Part shown: positions 1 to 12,545 of the stretch, piece by piece
Layout: every line of letters begins with the position of its first letter
Position numbering within the stretch: the first letter of the stretch is position 1
From: Rhodocyclaceae bacterium
GTDB taxonomy: Bacteria > Pseudomonadota > Gammaproteobacteria > Burkholderiales > Rhodocyclaceae
Direction: 5' to 3'
Assembly: GCA_008933825.1 (NCBI GenBank)
Contig: WBUF01000026.1
Coordinates: 1 to 33,030, forward strand
Length of the DNA: 33,030 nucleotides
Made by a program: the position numbers and the translations under genes
The notes under the pieces: model-generated
The model's input: only the letters and a program-made list of their open reading frames with translations
The model's database searches: none
Told to the model about the DNA's origin: nothing

Positions 1-737
1 GCCTCGGCCGGCACGCCCTCGGCCGGCGGCGGCGCCGAGACAGCCAGCACGAACTCGCCGCGGCGGCGGTCCGCGTCCGCCGCCAGCCAGGCCGGCGCTT
101 CCGCCAGCGGCAGGCTGGCGATGGACTCGTACAGCTTGGTCAGTTCGCGCGCGATGACCAGGGTGCGCTGCGACTCGAGCACCGCCGCCAGGTCGGCGAC
201 GGTTTCCTCGATGCGGTGCGGCGCCTCGTGGAAGACCAGGGCGCAGGGCAGCGGCTTCAGTTCGGCAATGGCCTTGCGCCGCGCCATCTCCTTCGCCGGC
301 AGGAAGCCGTAGAAGAGGAAATGCGGATCGGTGAGGCCGGAGGCGGACAGCGCGGCAATGGCGGCGTTCGGTCCCGGCACGGGGATGACGTCGAAACCGG
401 CCGCGCGCACCGCCGCCACAGCGCGCGCGCCGGGGTCGGAGACGGCCGGCGTGCCGGCGTCGGACACCAGCGCCAGCGTGCGCCCCTCGCGCAGCAGGCG
501 GACCAGCATGTCGGCGGCCGCCGCCTCGTTGTGCTCGTGCAGCGAAAAGGTCTCGGCGCGGATGCCGAAGTGGTCGAGCAGCCGGCGCGTGTGGCGCGTG
601 TCCTCGCAGGCAACGGCGTCGGCGCCGCGCAGCACCTCGAGCGCGCGCGCCGATATGTCCCCCAGGTTTCCCATCGGCGTGGCCACCACATATAATGCCG
701 ATGTCTTCAGACCGACTCCCGCGTCGCGATGCCTCAT
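1..737 (-). CDS. rsmI: 16S rRNA (cytidine(1402)-2'-O)-methyltransferase RsmI, C-terminus outside window
   Basis: RsmI uses S-adenosylmethionine to 2'-O-methylate C1402 of 16S rRNA. Reading the minus strand from an ATG at 735-737 gives 245 codons without a stop, running off the left edge; the family is about 280-290 residues, so roughly 40 are missing. Family motifs are clear: LYVVATPMGNLGD near the start, EDTRHTRRLL, ALVSDAGTPAVSDPG, PVPGPNAAIAALSASGL, FYGFLP and the late RRRGEFVLAV. The gene is divergent from yraN, and the predicted yraN promoter lies inside its 5' end. No good Shine-Dalgarno precedes the ATG, so the exact start is uncertain, but a start much further in would remove the conserved LYVVATP strand. 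Confidence 0.93.
   Translation of the reverse strand, partial: MRHRDAGVGLKTSALYVVATPMGNLGDISARALEVLRGADAVACEDTRHTRRLLDHFGIRAETFSLHEHNEAAAADMLVRLLREGRTLALVSDAGTPAVSDPGARAVAAVRAAGFDVIPVPGPNAAIAALSASGLTDPHFLFYGFLPAKEMARRKAIAELKPLPCALVFHEAPHRIEETVADLAAVLESQRTLVIARELTKLYESIASLPLAEAPAWLAADADRRRGEFVLAVSAPPPAEGVPAE
668..696 (+). promoter_or_regulatory. Predicted sigma-70 promoter for the yraN operon
   Basis: TTCCCA at 668-673 and a perfect TATAAT at 691-696 are separated by 17 bp. The start point would be near 703, leaving a leader of about 90 bases before yraN. The promoter sits within the first codons of the divergent rsmI gene. Prediction from sequence only. Confidence 0.55.
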
Positions 738-790
738 TGTCTTGCCACGATTGGTTCGAGTGACCCCATTGTCGTGCGGCCTGCGCCCGG

Positions 791-1115
791 GTGCAAGCCG
801 TGACCGCGTCCGGCGCCCTGGCCGAAGAACAGGCCGCGCGGCATCTTGCGCGCCAGGGCCTGAAAATCCTGGCGCGCAACTACCGCTGCCGCGGCGGCGA
901 GATCGACCTCGTCTGCCGCGACGGCGCCACGCTGGTCTTCGTCGAGGTGCGCCTACGCACGCACGCCGGCTTCGGCGGCGCGGCCGCCAGCATCACGCCG
1001 GCCAAGCAGCGCCGCCTCATGCTTGCCGCCAACCACTACCTCGCCGGCAAGCCCTGGCCGGCCTGCCGCTTCGACGCGGTGCTGCTCGACGGCACGCACA
1101 TCGACTGGATCCGCA

Positions 1116-1135
<20 letters not shown>
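791..1135 (+). CDS. yraN: YraN family protein (UPF0102, nuclease-like fold)
   Basis: A small cytosolic protein of the YraN/UPF0102 family, with a restriction-endonuclease-like fold and no settled biochemical role. The family core is clear: [19 protein letters not shown], then [20 protein letters not shown], which contains the Glu/Asp...Glu pattern of this fold, and [17 protein letters not shown]. The length of 114 residues is normal. The start is a GTG at 791, with a second GTG at 800 equally possible; there is no ATG in frame after the stop at 761-763. It is the first gene of a five-gene operon, and its last 20 bases overlap the HIRAN gene in another frame. The order yraN, diaA, dolP is like that of many proteobacteria. 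Confidence 0.9.
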
Positions 1136-2768
<1,633 letters not shown>

Positions 2769-2772
<4 letters not shown>

Positions 2773-3257
2773 GCCACGCCGCGCCCGCCTTCGAGGCCAA
2801 GCTCTGCCCGCCGGGCAGGCTGGCCGAGCGGCTGGCCGCCCTGCCCCGGCCGCTGGTGTTCACCAACGGCTGCTTCGACATCCTGCATCGCGGCCACGTC
2901 ACCTACCTGGCGCAGGCGCGGGCGCTCGGCGCCAGCCTCGTCGTCGGCGTGAACACGGATGCCTCGGTGCGGCGCCTCGGCAAGGGCGGCGACCGGCCGG
3001 TGAACGGTCTCGAGGACCGCATGGCGGTGCTGGCGGCGCTGGACAGCGTCTCGCTGGTGACGTGGTTCGACGAGGACACGCCGCTGGAACTCATCCGCAC
3101 CGTGCGGCCCGAGGTACTGGTGAAAGGCGGCGACTGGACGCCGGAACGCATCGTCGGCGCCGACCTCGTGCAGGCGCGCGGCGGCCGGGTGCACTCGATT
3201 CCCTTCCGCCACGAGCGGTCCACCAGCGCCCTGCTGGCGAAGATCAGGTCTCTTTAG
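2769..3257 (+). CDS. rfaE2: D-glycero-beta-D-manno-heptose 1-phosphate adenylyltransferase
   Basis: Transfers AMP from ATP to heptose 1-phosphate to give ADP-heptose for the lipopolysaccharide inner core. The 162-residue protein equals the C-terminal half of E. coli HldE; the kinase half (rfaE1) is a separate gene elsewhere, the usual betaproteobacterial arrangement. Cytidylyltransferase-family motifs: [18 protein letters not shown] (HxGH-type nucleotide loop), [32 protein letters not shown], and [11 protein letters not shown] near the end. Translation starts at GTG 2769, overlapping the stop of the BON gene (GTGA). The 3' end overlaps the convergent TAXI gene by 14 bases. Confidence 0.95.
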
Positions 3258-4593
3258 CTTTCCCTCGCGGCGTCCGCCGCAGGATGGTGGCGCGCACCAG
3301 GTCGAGGTGCGCCCGCAGCGTATACAGCATGTCGGTGAAAGCCAGCGGCGTCGGAATGTGATGCACGTCGTCCTCGATGCGGTCGAGCTTCTCCAGCCAC
3401 TCCTCCCGGCTGTGCCGCTCGGGGTTCGCCTCCACCTCGGCCTCGAGGAACTTCAGCTCGCCGTAGCGGCGGTAGATGCGCGAGCGCACGCGCCAGCTGT
3501 AGAGGCCGGGCGCAAACTTCAGGATGGGAATGAGCAGGGCGAACACCGGCACCAGCATGACCACCATGCGGTCGATCAGGTTGGCCGCCCAGAACGGCAG
3601 GTAGCGCTGCAGGAAGGGCTTGCCCGACTTGTAGAAGCGCTCGGCATCGGGCGAGAGCGGAAAGTCAGCCTGGCCGGCACGGGGAAATTCGCCCGGACGC
3701 TGGAAGATGCCCGCCTCGCTGTGCACCTCCTGCGCCGCCTGAAGCAGGAGCTGGACCAGCGCCGGATGCGTCGACTCGTGCGCCACCAGCGTGGCCATCG
3801 GCGAGACCAACGCCACGTCGCGCGGCGGGATGTTGCGCACCATGTCGATGGCCCCCTGCGGCAGCGTCAGTCGGGCAAGATGCGGAAACAGCCGCGCATA
3901 GGCCTCGGCATGGGCCAGGCTCATCAGGCGCACGCCGTCCTCGTAGAGCAAAGGCCAGACCGCCGCCGAGCGCTCGGCGCCGACCAGGAACACCGCATCC
4001 ACCTTGCGCTTCCGCAGGGCCTCGACGGCCGCCAGGCCGCCGAGCGGCAGCAGCGCGGCCTCCTTCGGTGCGACGCCGTTGGCCTCCAGCAGCTGCAGCG
4101 CCAGCTTGCGCGTGCCGCTGCCCTCGGCGCCGATGGCGATGCGCCGGCCCCTGAGCTGGGTCAGGCGGTCGAGCTCCCGCCCGGCGCGATAGAAAATCCA
4201 GAGCGGCTCGTGGTACAGGTAGCCCAGCGAGAACAGCGTGTCGACGTTGATCCCGTTGGCAGTGCCGCTCTGCACGAGTGCGATTTCGGTGTCGTCCTGC
4301 TCGTCGAGCAGGCGCTTCAGGTTCTCCATGGAGCCGGCCGAAGGCTGCTCGCGCAACTCGACGCCGCTTCCCGCCAGCACCTGGCGATAGCGCTCGACGT
4401 AGAGCTGATACGAACCGCCCGGCGCGCCCGAGGAGATGTAGAGGTGTTTCGGCGGCGCCGGCTTGACGAACTGCGCCGCAAGCCAGAAGCCGCCGGCCAG
4501 CAGCGCCAGCGCAGGCAGGCCGACGGTGAGCAGGTCGCGCAGCGAGTATTCCCGCAGACGCTTCTGTCTCAGCTTGCGCAGCCGGTCGGACAC
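3244..4593 (-). CDS. TAXI-family solute-binding protein, membrane-anchored
   Basis: 449 residues from a GTG at 4591-4593. A charged N-terminus and a membrane segment (about residues 20-43, [14 protein letters not shown] core) are followed by a TAXI domain of the TRAP-transporter type: [75 protein letters not shown]. After [20 protein letters not shown] comes a second hydrophobic segment ([16 protein letters not shown]) and a charged C-terminal tail of about 100 residues, presumably cytoplasmic. Classical TAXI proteins are soluble and sit beside a fused TRAP permease; none is nearby. It follows ssb by 19 bases, probably in the yajR-ssb operon. The substrate is unknown. In-frame codons upstream of 4593 lie inside ssb. 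Confidence 0.85.
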   Translation of the reverse strand: MSDRLRKLRQKRLREYSLRDLLTVGLPALALLAGGFWLAAQFVKPAPPKHLYISSGAPGGSYQLYVERYRQVLAGSGVELREQPSAGSMENLKRLLDEQDDTEIALVQSGTANGINVDTLFSLGYLYHEPLWIFYRAGRELDRLTQLRGRRIAIGAEGSGTRKLALQLLEANGVAPKEAALLPLGGLAAVEALRKRKVDAVFLVGAERSAAVWPLLYEDGVRLMSLAHAEAYARLFPHLARLTLPQGAIDMVRNIPPRDVALVSPMATLVAHESTHPALVQLLLQAAQEVHSEAGIFQRPGEFPRAGQADFPLSPDAERFYKSGKPFLQRYLPFWAANLIDRMVVMLVPVFALLIPILKFAPGLYSWRVRSRIYRRYGELKFLEAEVEANPERHSREEWLEKLDRIEDDVHHIPTPLAFTDMLYTLRAHLDLVRATILRRTPRGKAKET

Positions 4594-4612
4594 GCGGCGC
4601 CCCGGTGCCGGG

Positions 4613-5059
4613 TCAGAACGGAATGTCGTCGTCCATGCCTTCGAAGCCGGAGGCCGGCGCCTTCTTCGCGCCGCCGGACGGCGCGGAGGCCGCCTCGCGC
4701 TCGCGCGGCGGCGCATCCCCCATGCCTTCGCGCCGACCGAGCATCTGCATGCGATCGCCGCGGATCTCGGTGCTGTAACGGTCCTGGCCATCCTTGTCCT
4801 GCCACTTGCGCGTGCGGATCGAACCCTCGATGTAGACCTGGCTGCCCTTCTTCAGATACTGGCCGCACACCTCGGCCTGGCGGCCGAAGAAGGAAACGCG
4901 ATGCCACTCCGTGGTTTCCTGCTTGTTGCCATCCTTGTCCTTCCACGTATCCGTAGTGGCGATGCGCAGATTGGCCACCGCCTCGCCGCTGGGCAGGTAG
5001 CGCGTTTCCGGGTCCGCGCCCAGGTTGCCGACCAGGATCACTTTGTTCACCGATGCCAT
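4613..5059 (-). CDS. ssb: Single-stranded DNA-binding protein
   Basis: Binds single-stranded DNA during replication, recombination and repair. The 148-residue protein has the full OB-fold: [87 protein letters not shown] short disordered linker rich in Ala, Gly, Ser and Pro leads to the acidic tip DDDIPF, which recruits partner proteins. The ATG follows the stop of the MFS gene with no gap (TAA then ATG), so the two are translationally coupled. uvrA is divergent one gene away, an echo of the E. coli ssb-uvrA pair. Confidence 0.98.
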   Translation of the reverse strand: MASVNKVILVGNLGADPETRYLPSGEAVANLRIATTDTWKDKDGNKQETTEWHRVSFFGRQAEVCGQYLKKGSQVYIEGSIRTRKWQDKDGQDRYSTEIRGDRMQMLGRREGMGDAPPREREAASAPSGGAKKAPASGFEGMDDDIPF

Positions 5060-6430
5060 TTATGCCTCCCCTCCGATTAGCTGGCGCACGCGCCGTTCGT
5101 CCCAACGTTCCAGATTGACCTTCAAGTAGGCGATGCGCTTCTCCGGCTCCACCACCGCCTCGCGCACGCCGGGCAGTCCGGCGAGCTGCTCGCGCAGCCT
5201 CTCGATGTCCACGTGCGGCTGTACGAAGAACTCGCGCAGCGCCACCACCGCCGGCGCTCGCATCGTAACCGCGATTGCCAGCCACAGCAATGCCAGGACG
5301 ATGCCGACGCCGAACACCCCCGCGGGGCCGTAGTGCTTGGCCAGCACGCCGCCGGCCGCGCCGCCGAGGAACAGGCCGAACGACTGCGTCGTGTTGTAGA
5401 TGCCCAGCGCCGTGCCCTTGGCCTGGGGCGGGGCGATGCGCGAGACCAGCGAAGGCAGCGTCGCCTCGAGGATGTTGAAGACGACGAAAAACACCACGAG
5501 GTTCGCCACCAGGGCGTTGAACAGACCGCTGCCGTAGAGAAAGCCGCCCTGCGCCAGCACGAGCACGAGCACCGAGCCGACGAACACCGGCTTGATGCGG
5601 GCGCGCCGCTCGGCATAGAAGATCGGCGGCAGCATCAGCACGAAGCTGGCCAGCACCACCGGCAGATAGACCTTCCAGTGATCGGCGACCGCCAGGCCGC
5701 CCGAAGCGACGAGGGCGCCAGGCACCACGACGAACATCGCCATCTGGATGAAGTGCAGGGCCAGGATGCCGAAGTTCAGGCGCGCCAGCTGCGGGTCGAG
5801 CAGGACGTCCATGAAGCCGACCGGCTCCAGCTCGTGGTGCTCGGCCGGCGGCGGCTCGGGCACGACCTTCGCGACGAGCCAGATCGCCGCCAGCGCCAGG
5901 AGGCCGGTGAGGACGAACAGGCCGGAGAGCCCGATGACGGCGTTCAGTGCCGGCGCCGCCACCAGCGACAGGGCGAACATCAGGCCAATGCTGGAGCCGA
6001 TCAGCGCCATCACCTTGGTGCGGTGCTGCTCGCGCGTGAGATCGGCGGCCAGCGCCGTCACCGCCGCCGAGATGGCGCCGGCGCCCTGCAGGCAGCGGCC
6101 GGCGATGGTCCACCAGATGTCGGGGGCCGCGGCGGCAACGAAGCTGCCGGCAGCGAAGATCAGCAGGCCGAGGACGATCACCCGCTTGCGGCCGTAGCGG
6201 TCGGAGGCCATGCCGAAGGGAATCTGCAGCGCCGCCTGGGTCAGGCCGTAGGCGCCCAGGGCGATACCGACCAGGGTCAGGTTGTCGCCGCCCGGCAACT
6301 GGCGCGCAGCCACGGCGAACACCGGCAGGATGAGGAACAGGCCCAGCATGCGCAGGGCGAAAATCGACGCCAGCGACAGGCCGGCGCGAAGCTCCTGCCG
6401 GGTCATGCGGTCGGGGGAGGAAGGCGACAT
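5060..6430 (-). CDS. MFS transporter with C-terminal YAM-like domain (YajR type)
   Basis: 456 residues, close to E. coli YajR (454). Twelve hydrophobic segments carry MFS signatures: the first half has GAYGLTQAALQIPFGMASDRYGRKRVI (motif A, with GMASDRYGRK) and GRCLQGAGAISAAV; the second half has NILEATLPSLVSRIAPPQAKG and FLGGAAGGVLAKHYG. After the last membrane segment, residues from about 395 (QPHVDIERLREQLAGLPGV ... AYLKVN) form a small soluble domain like the ferredoxin-fold YAM domain of YajR. The substrate is unknown; proton-driven efflux is the usual proposal. The start is the ATG at 6428-6430, with a second in-frame ATG eight codons later; neither has a clear Shine-Dalgarno. Divergent from uvrA across 78 bases. 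Confidence 0.88.
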   Translation of the reverse strand: MSPSSPDRMTRQELRAGLSLASIFALRMLGLFLILPVFAVAARQLPGGDNLTLVGIALGAYGLTQAALQIPFGMASDRYGRKRVIVLGLLIFAAGSFVAAAAPDIWWTIAGRCLQGAGAISAAVTALAADLTREQHRTKVMALIGSSIGLMFALSLVAAPALNAVIGLSGLFVLTGLLALAAIWLVAKVVPEPPPAEHHELEPVGFMDVLLDPQLARLNFGILALHFIQMAMFVVVPGALVASGGLAVADHWKVYLPVVLASFVLMLPPIFYAERRARIKPVFVGSVLVLVLAQGGFLYGSGLFNALVANLVVFFVVFNILEATLPSLVSRIAPPQAKGTALGIYNTTQSFGLFLGGAAGGVLAKHYGPAGVFGVGIVLALLWLAIAVTMRAPAVVALREFFVQPHVDIERLREQLAGLPGVREAVVEPEKRIAYLKVNLERWDERRVRQLIGGEA

Positions 6431-6440
6431 CAAATGAGGC

Positions 6441-6470
6441 TTGGCTTGGGACTGCGAAGTTGCGTATATT
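6441..6470 (+). promoter_or_regulatory. Predicted sigma-70 promoter for uvrA
   Basis: TTGGCT at 6441-6446 and TATATT at 6465-6470 with an 18-bp spacer, about 39 bases before the uvrA ATG. On the opposite strand TAATAT at 6466-6471 could be the -10 box of the MFS operon, but it lacks a good -35. I saw no LexA-type palindrome. Confidence 0.5.
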
Positions 6471-6508
6471 AGCAGATTGCCCTTTTCACCTTGCCAGGTC
6501 CTGTTCTC

Positions 6509-9351
<2,843 letters not shown>

Positions 9352-9355
<4 letters not shown>

Positions 9356-9972
9356 AGCGCGCGCTTCTCCCGGTGCTGTTCGCCGCACTGCTCGCTGCTT
9401 GCAGCGGAAAGAAGGCCGAGCCGCTCGCGCCCGGCAGCGCGGTGCTGGCGCTGGGCGACAGCATCACCGCCGGCTACGGTCTCGCGCCGGAGCAGGCCTG
9501 GCCGGCGCAGCTGGCGGCGCGCACCGGCTGGAAAGTCGTCAATGGCGGCGTCAGCGGCGATACCGCCGGCGATGCCCTGGCACGGCTGCCGGCGCTGCTC
9601 GACGCCCATGCGCCGAAGCTGGTGCTGGTCGCCCTGGGCGGCAACGACATGCTGCGCAAGCTGCCCGAGGCGCAGACGCGCGGCGACCTGGCGCGCATCG
9701 TCGCCCTCGCCCGCGGCGCCCATGCCCTGCCGGTGCTGATCGCCACGCCCAAACCCAGCGTCGCCGGAGCGGTGTTCCAGCGCCTCGCCGCGCCGCCCTT
9801 CTATGCCGAGCTGGCCCAGGAACTGCAGATGCCGCTGCTCGAGGAGGCGATCCCCGCCGTGCTGTCCAATCCGGAGTTCAAGCTCGACCCGCTGCACCCC
9901 AACGCCGACGGCCAGACTGCGCTCGCCGGCAAGCTGTTTGACGGCCTGCGCCGACTGGGGTACGTTCGCTGA
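9352..9972 (+). CDS. GDSL-type arylesterase / lysophospholipase, lipoprotein form (TesA-like)
   Basis: 206-residue SGNH/GDSL hydrolase of the TesA type, which cleaves acyl esters and lysophospholipids in the periplasm. The four SGNH blocks are present: [11 protein letters not shown] (catalytic Ser37), the glycine in [28 protein letters not shown], and [10 protein letters not shown] carrying the catalytic Asp and His. E. coli TesA is soluble, but here the signal peptide ends in a lipobox L-A-A-C with Cys17, followed by Ser, so the protein is probably an outer-membrane lipoprotein. It overlaps the uvrA stop by four bases and precedes the mlaF-like gene by 12 bases, which suggests a lipid-handling pair within the operon. 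Confidence 0.92.
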
Positions 9973-9984
9973 AAAGGAATGGAA

Positions 9985-10794
9985 ATGACCGCCCAGACCG
10001 ACGCCCTGATCGAAATCACCGGCCTGAAGTTCTCCTACAACGACCTCGACGTGCTGAAAGGCCTCGACCTCGCCGTGCCGCGCGGCAAGATCGTCGCCAT
10101 CCTCGGCGCCAGCGGCTGCGGCAAGACCACCCTGCTCCGGCTGATCGGCGGCCAGCTGCGCCCCGCCGCCGGCCACGTCAAGGTCGACGGCCGGATCATC
10201 CACGAGCTGGACACCGACGCGCTCTACGAGATGCGGCGCAAGATGGGCATGATGTTCCAGCAGGGCGGGCTGTTCACCGACCTGTCGACCTTCGAGAACA
10301 TCGCCTTCCCGATGCGCGAGCGCACCGACCTGCCCGACGAGCTGGTACACGACATGGTGCTGATGAAGCTGCACTCGGTCGGCCTGCGCGGCGCCTGGCC
10401 GCTCATGCCGAGCGAGCTCTCCGGCGGCATGGCGCGCCGCGTTGCGCTGTCGCGCGCCATCGCCATGGATCCGATGCTGATCATGTACGACGAGCCCTTC
10501 TCCGGCCTCGACCCGATCTCGCTCACCCAGATCGGCAACCTGATCCGCGGCCTGAACGACGCCCTCGGCGTCACCTCCATCGTCGTCACCTACGATGTCG
10601 CCGAGTCGCTCAAGGTGGTCGATTACGCCTACTTCATCTCGGACGGCCGCGTCGTCGCCCGGGGTACGCCAGAAGCAATCCGCACCTCGTCCGACCCCTT
10701 CGTGCGCCAGTTCGTCGACGGGCTCGCCGACGGCCCGGTCGCCTTCCACATGCCGGCGAAGCCGCTCGCCGACGAACTCGCCCTGTCCAAATGA
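9985..10794 (+). CDS. MlaF-like phospholipid-transport ABC ATPase, orphan, with Tyr in the H-loop
   Basis: 269 residues, ATPase of the MlaF/Ttg2A family that powers lipid transport across the inner membrane. Walker A GASGCGKTT (41-49), Q-loop Gln92, the Mla-type signature LSGGM (145-149) and Walker B LIMYDE (165-170) are intact. The family C-terminus is present (DPFVRQFVDGLADGPVAFHMPA). Position 203 (VVTYDVAES) is Tyr, where ABC ATPases normally carry the switch histidine. ATG 9985 is preferred over 9979 because AAGGA at 9974-9978 touches the first ATG but is six bases from the second. The usual partners mlaE, mlaD, mlaC and mlaB do not follow; an SseB gene does. Either the permease is encoded elsewhere or the protein has another partner. 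Confidence 0.87.
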   Translation: MTAQTDALIEITGLKFSYNDLDVLKGLDLAVPRGKIVAILGASGCGKTTLLRLIGGQLRPAAGHVKVDGRIIHELDTDALYEMRRKMGMMFQQGGLFTDLSTFENIAFPMRERTDLPDELVHDMVLMKLHSVGLRGAWPLMPSELSGGMARRVALSRAIAMDPMLIMYDEPFSGLDPISLTQIGNLIRGLNDALGVTSIVVTYDVAESLKVVDYAYFISDGRVVARGTPEAIRTSSDPFVRQFVDGLADGPVAFHMPAKPLADELALSK

Positions 10795-10820
10795 AAAGTC
10801 AGCCGCTGCGGCACGGCGCG
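10794..10820 (+). repeat. Dispersed intergenic repeat, copy 1
   Basis: Starts AAAAGTCAGCC at the mlaF-like stop codon and continues GCGGCACGGCG-like. It matches copies 2 and 3 at roughly 20 of 27 positions, so it is the most diverged copy. Confidence 0.4.
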
Positions 10821-10837
10821 CGGAAGGCCCGGCGTTC

Positions 10838-11260
10838 ATGAGCGAAGCCGACGCGCCGCGCAACCCGCTCGAAGCACTGCTGCTGGAATTCCACGAGGGC
10901 AGGCTGGAGCCCGAGGATTTCGCCCGCCGCCTGATCGACGAGCAGGTGTTCATGCCGGTGCGCGACGACAAGCGGCAGATCGCCGGCTTCCAGTCCTCCA
11001 CCCTGGCCGATCCGTTGGTGCTCGAACTCGACGCCGGCCAGCGCGTGCTGGTGCTGTTCTCGGAGCCGGGACGGGCGGGCGACTTCCTCGCCCACTTCCC
11101 CGGCTACGGCGGCGGCATGCTGGTCGAGTTCGCCTGGGTTCTGCGGCGCATGGCCGCCGACCTCTCCATCAGCATCAACCCCGACCAGACCCCGGGCTAC
11201 GACCTCGACCCCGAAATGATCGCCATGCTCGCCGGCCTGCTGCCGGAAGAGAATCAGTAG
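10838..11260 (+). CDS. SseB N-terminal-domain protein
   Basis: 140 residues resembling the SseB N-terminal domain family (named after the E. coli serine-sensitivity enhancing protein). Seen: NPLEALLLEFHEGRLEPEDFARRLIDEQVFMPV, a central strand-rich part (VLELDAGQRVLVLFSEPGRAGDF), then WVLRRMAADLSISINPDQTPGYDLDPEMIAML, with the family's late PG-x-x-L-D pattern. There is no signal peptide or membrane segment, so it is cytosolic. The molecular function is unknown. The ATG at 10838 is chosen because the frame further upstream runs through mlaF; no strong Shine-Dalgarno is visible. It is the last gene before the terminator at 11307. A 43-base gap containing repeat copy 1 separates it from mlaF. Confidence 0.78.
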   Translation: MSEADAPRNPLEALLLEFHEGRLEPEDFARRLIDEQVFMPVRDDKRQIAGFQSSTLADPLVLELDAGQRVLVLFSEPGRAGDFLAHFPGYGGGMLVEFAWVLRRMAADLSISINPDQTPGYDLDPEMIAMLAGLLPEENQ

Positions 11261-11268
11261 CTGCGGGG

Positions 11269-11295
11269 AAAAGTCAGTCTGCGCAGGACGGCGGC
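11269..11295 (+). repeat. Dispersed intergenic repeat, copy 2
   Basis: AAAAGTCAGTC followed by TGCGCAGGACGGCG, between the SseB-gene stop and the terminator. It differs from copy 3 at only about three of 27 positions. Confidence 0.5.
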
Positions 11296-11306
11296 AGACG
11301 TGAAAT

Positions 11307-11330
11307 GGCCAACCCGAGGGTTGGCCTTTT
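11307..11330 (+). terminator. Rho-independent terminator
   Basis: Perfect stem GGCCAACC / GGTTGGCC (11307-11326) with a four-base loop CGAG, then TTTT and AT. It ends the plus-strand run that begins with uvrA. Read on the other strand, downstream of the tRNA, the tail is only ATTTC, so it is weaker there. Confidence 0.88.
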
Positions 11331-11333
11331 ATC

Positions 11334-11409
<76 letters not shown>

Positions 11410-11422
11410 GAAAGAGGGGCGG

Positions 11423-11428
11423 ATTATA
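11423..11428 (-). promoter_or_regulatory. -10 box of the tRNA-Ala promoter
   Basis: Perfect TATAAT on the minus strand, ending 13 bases before the mature tRNA 5' end. The best -35 candidate (TGGCAA, 11447-11452, 18-bp spacer) is weak. Confidence 0.6.
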
Positions 11429-11456
11429 GCCGGTTTTGGGGGGAGGTTGCCACCTC

Positions 11457-11493
11457 AGCCCTCACCCCGACCCCGCTAGCGGAGAGAGGGGCT
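11457..11493. repeat. Intergenic palindrome downstream of tsaC
   Basis: AGCCC and GGGCT ends enclose a C-rich left arm and a GAGAG right arm around CCGCTAGCGG. The style is that of short extragenic palindromes that recur in many proteobacterial genomes. It lies at the 3' end of tsaC (minus) and may act as its terminator. Copy number cannot be judged from this window. Confidence 0.45.
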
Positions 11494-12494
11494 CAGGTCT
11501 CGTCGTCCTCGCCGGAGCCGGCGGCGGCGCGGCGCAGGCGGTCGTTCACCGCCAGCCAGGCCTCGCCCGCCGGCGGCTGCTGGACGAGGAGGCGCACGCA
11601 ACCGAGGGCGTCCAGCGCGCGCAGGCTGGCGTAGAGGTCGTGGGCGAAGCCGGCCGGCTCGGCCGGCGACTGCTTCCAGGTGACGAGGTCGTGGCTGATG
11701 GCCTGCGCCGTCGGCGCCAGCACGGCGACCTTCTCTCCGGCGACGAGGGCATTGCGCAAGGCGAAGAGCAGGCCGTCGGAGGACACCAGTTGCAGCGGCG
11801 TGCGCGGCGCGTAGTGGGCATCCAGCGAACCCGAAACGCGGGGCGTTTCACTCCCATTTCCGCGCGGCGCCCCGGCCAGCGGTGCCGTCTCCGGCGCGCG
11901 CCCGAGCACGCGGGCGATGTCCGCCGCGCCGATGGCGCCGGGTCGCAGCAGGACGGGCGCACCGCGCGAGAGATCGAGGATGGTCGACTCGATGCCCACC
12001 GGGCAGGCGCCGCCGTCGAGCACCAGCGGCACGCGCTCGCCGAGTTCCTCGCGCACGTGGGCGGCGGTGGTCGGGCTGATGCGGCCGAAGCGGTTGGCGG
12101 AAGGTGCGGCGATGCCGCCATCGAAAGCCGTGAGCAGCTCCAGCGCCAGCGGATGATTCGGCACACGCAGGCCGACGGTATCCTGGCCGCCGGTGACGGC
12201 GTCGGGCACTTGCGGCTGGCGCTTGAGGATCAGGGTGAGCGGACCGGGCCAGAAGGCGGCGGCGAGTCGTTCAGCTTCGACCGGCACCTCGCGCGCCCAG
12301 TGCGCGAGGTGCGCGGCCGAGGGCAGATGCACGATCAGCGGATGGTCGGCCGGACGGCCCTTGGCGGCAAAGATCTTCGCCACGGCCGCCGCGCTGGCGG
12401 CGTCGGCGCCGAGGCCGTAGACGGTTTCGGTGGGAAAGGCGACCAGCTCGCCGCGCCTGAGGAGCGCGACGGCGCGTTCGATTTCAGTCGTCAT
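11493..12494 (-). CDS. tsaC: L-threonylcarbamoyladenylate synthase, long Sua5 form
   Basis: Makes threonylcarbamoyl-AMP from threonine, bicarbonate and ATP, the first step of the t6A37 modification of ANN-decoding tRNAs. 333 residues: an N-terminal YrdC domain (GELVAFPTETVYGLGADA, KIFAAKGRPADHPLIVHL, FWPGPLTLILKR, TVGLRVPNHPLAL, APSANRFGRISPTTA, PVGIESTILDL, LLRPGAI), then the linker SGSLDAHYAPRTPL and the C-terminal Sua5 domain to the end. The length marks it as the two-domain Sua5 form rather than the short TsaC/YrdC. The gene runs toward the tRNA-Ala. It follows purE by 51 bases, which hold repeat copy 3. Confidence 0.95.
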   Translation of the reverse strand: MTTEIERAVALLRRGELVAFPTETVYGLGADAASAAAVAKIFAAKGRPADHPLIVHLPSAAHLAHWAREVPVEAERLAAAFWPGPLTLILKRQPQVPDAVTGGQDTVGLRVPNHPLALELLTAFDGGIAAPSANRFGRISPTTAAHVREELGERVPLVLDGGACPVGIESTILDLSRGAPVLLRPGAIGAADIARVLGRAPETAPLAGAPRGNGSETPRVSGSLDAHYAPRTPLQLVSSDGLLFALRNALVAGEKVAVLAPTAQAISHDLVTWKQSPAEPAGFAHDLYASLRALDALGCVRLLVQQPPAGEAWLAVNDRLRRAAAGSGEDDET

Positions 12495-12508
12495 CGGCCG
12501 TGCCGGAT

Positions 12509-12535
12509 AAAAGTCAGTCCGCGCAGCACGGCGCC
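12509..12535 (+). repeat. Dispersed intergenic repeat, copy 3
   Basis: AAAAGTCAGTC followed by CGCGCAGCACGGCG, in the 51-base gap between purE and tsaC (both minus). It has the same top-strand orientation as copies 1 and 2, although the flanking genes run the other way. Confidence 0.5.
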
Positions 12536-12545
12536 CGCGTAACGC

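Noticed and set aside
3660..3683. Fourth copy of the AAAAGTCAG repeat inside the TAXI gene
   Set aside because: The match is partial and the bases encode a normal family segment (GQADFPLSP), so it is coincidence.
4569..6113. Long open frame of 514 codons on the minus strand across ssb and the MFS gene
   Set aside because: It is a frame shadow typical of high-GC DNA: composition dominated by Arg, Gly, Ala, with no family motif, and both ssb and the MFS gene are unmistakable in the correct frames.
6431..6508. Possible LexA (SOS) box between the MFS gene and uvrA
   Set aside because: CTGT occurs at 6501 but is not followed at the right distance by ACAG, and it runs into the start codon; CTG...CAG elsewhere in the gap is far too widely spaced.
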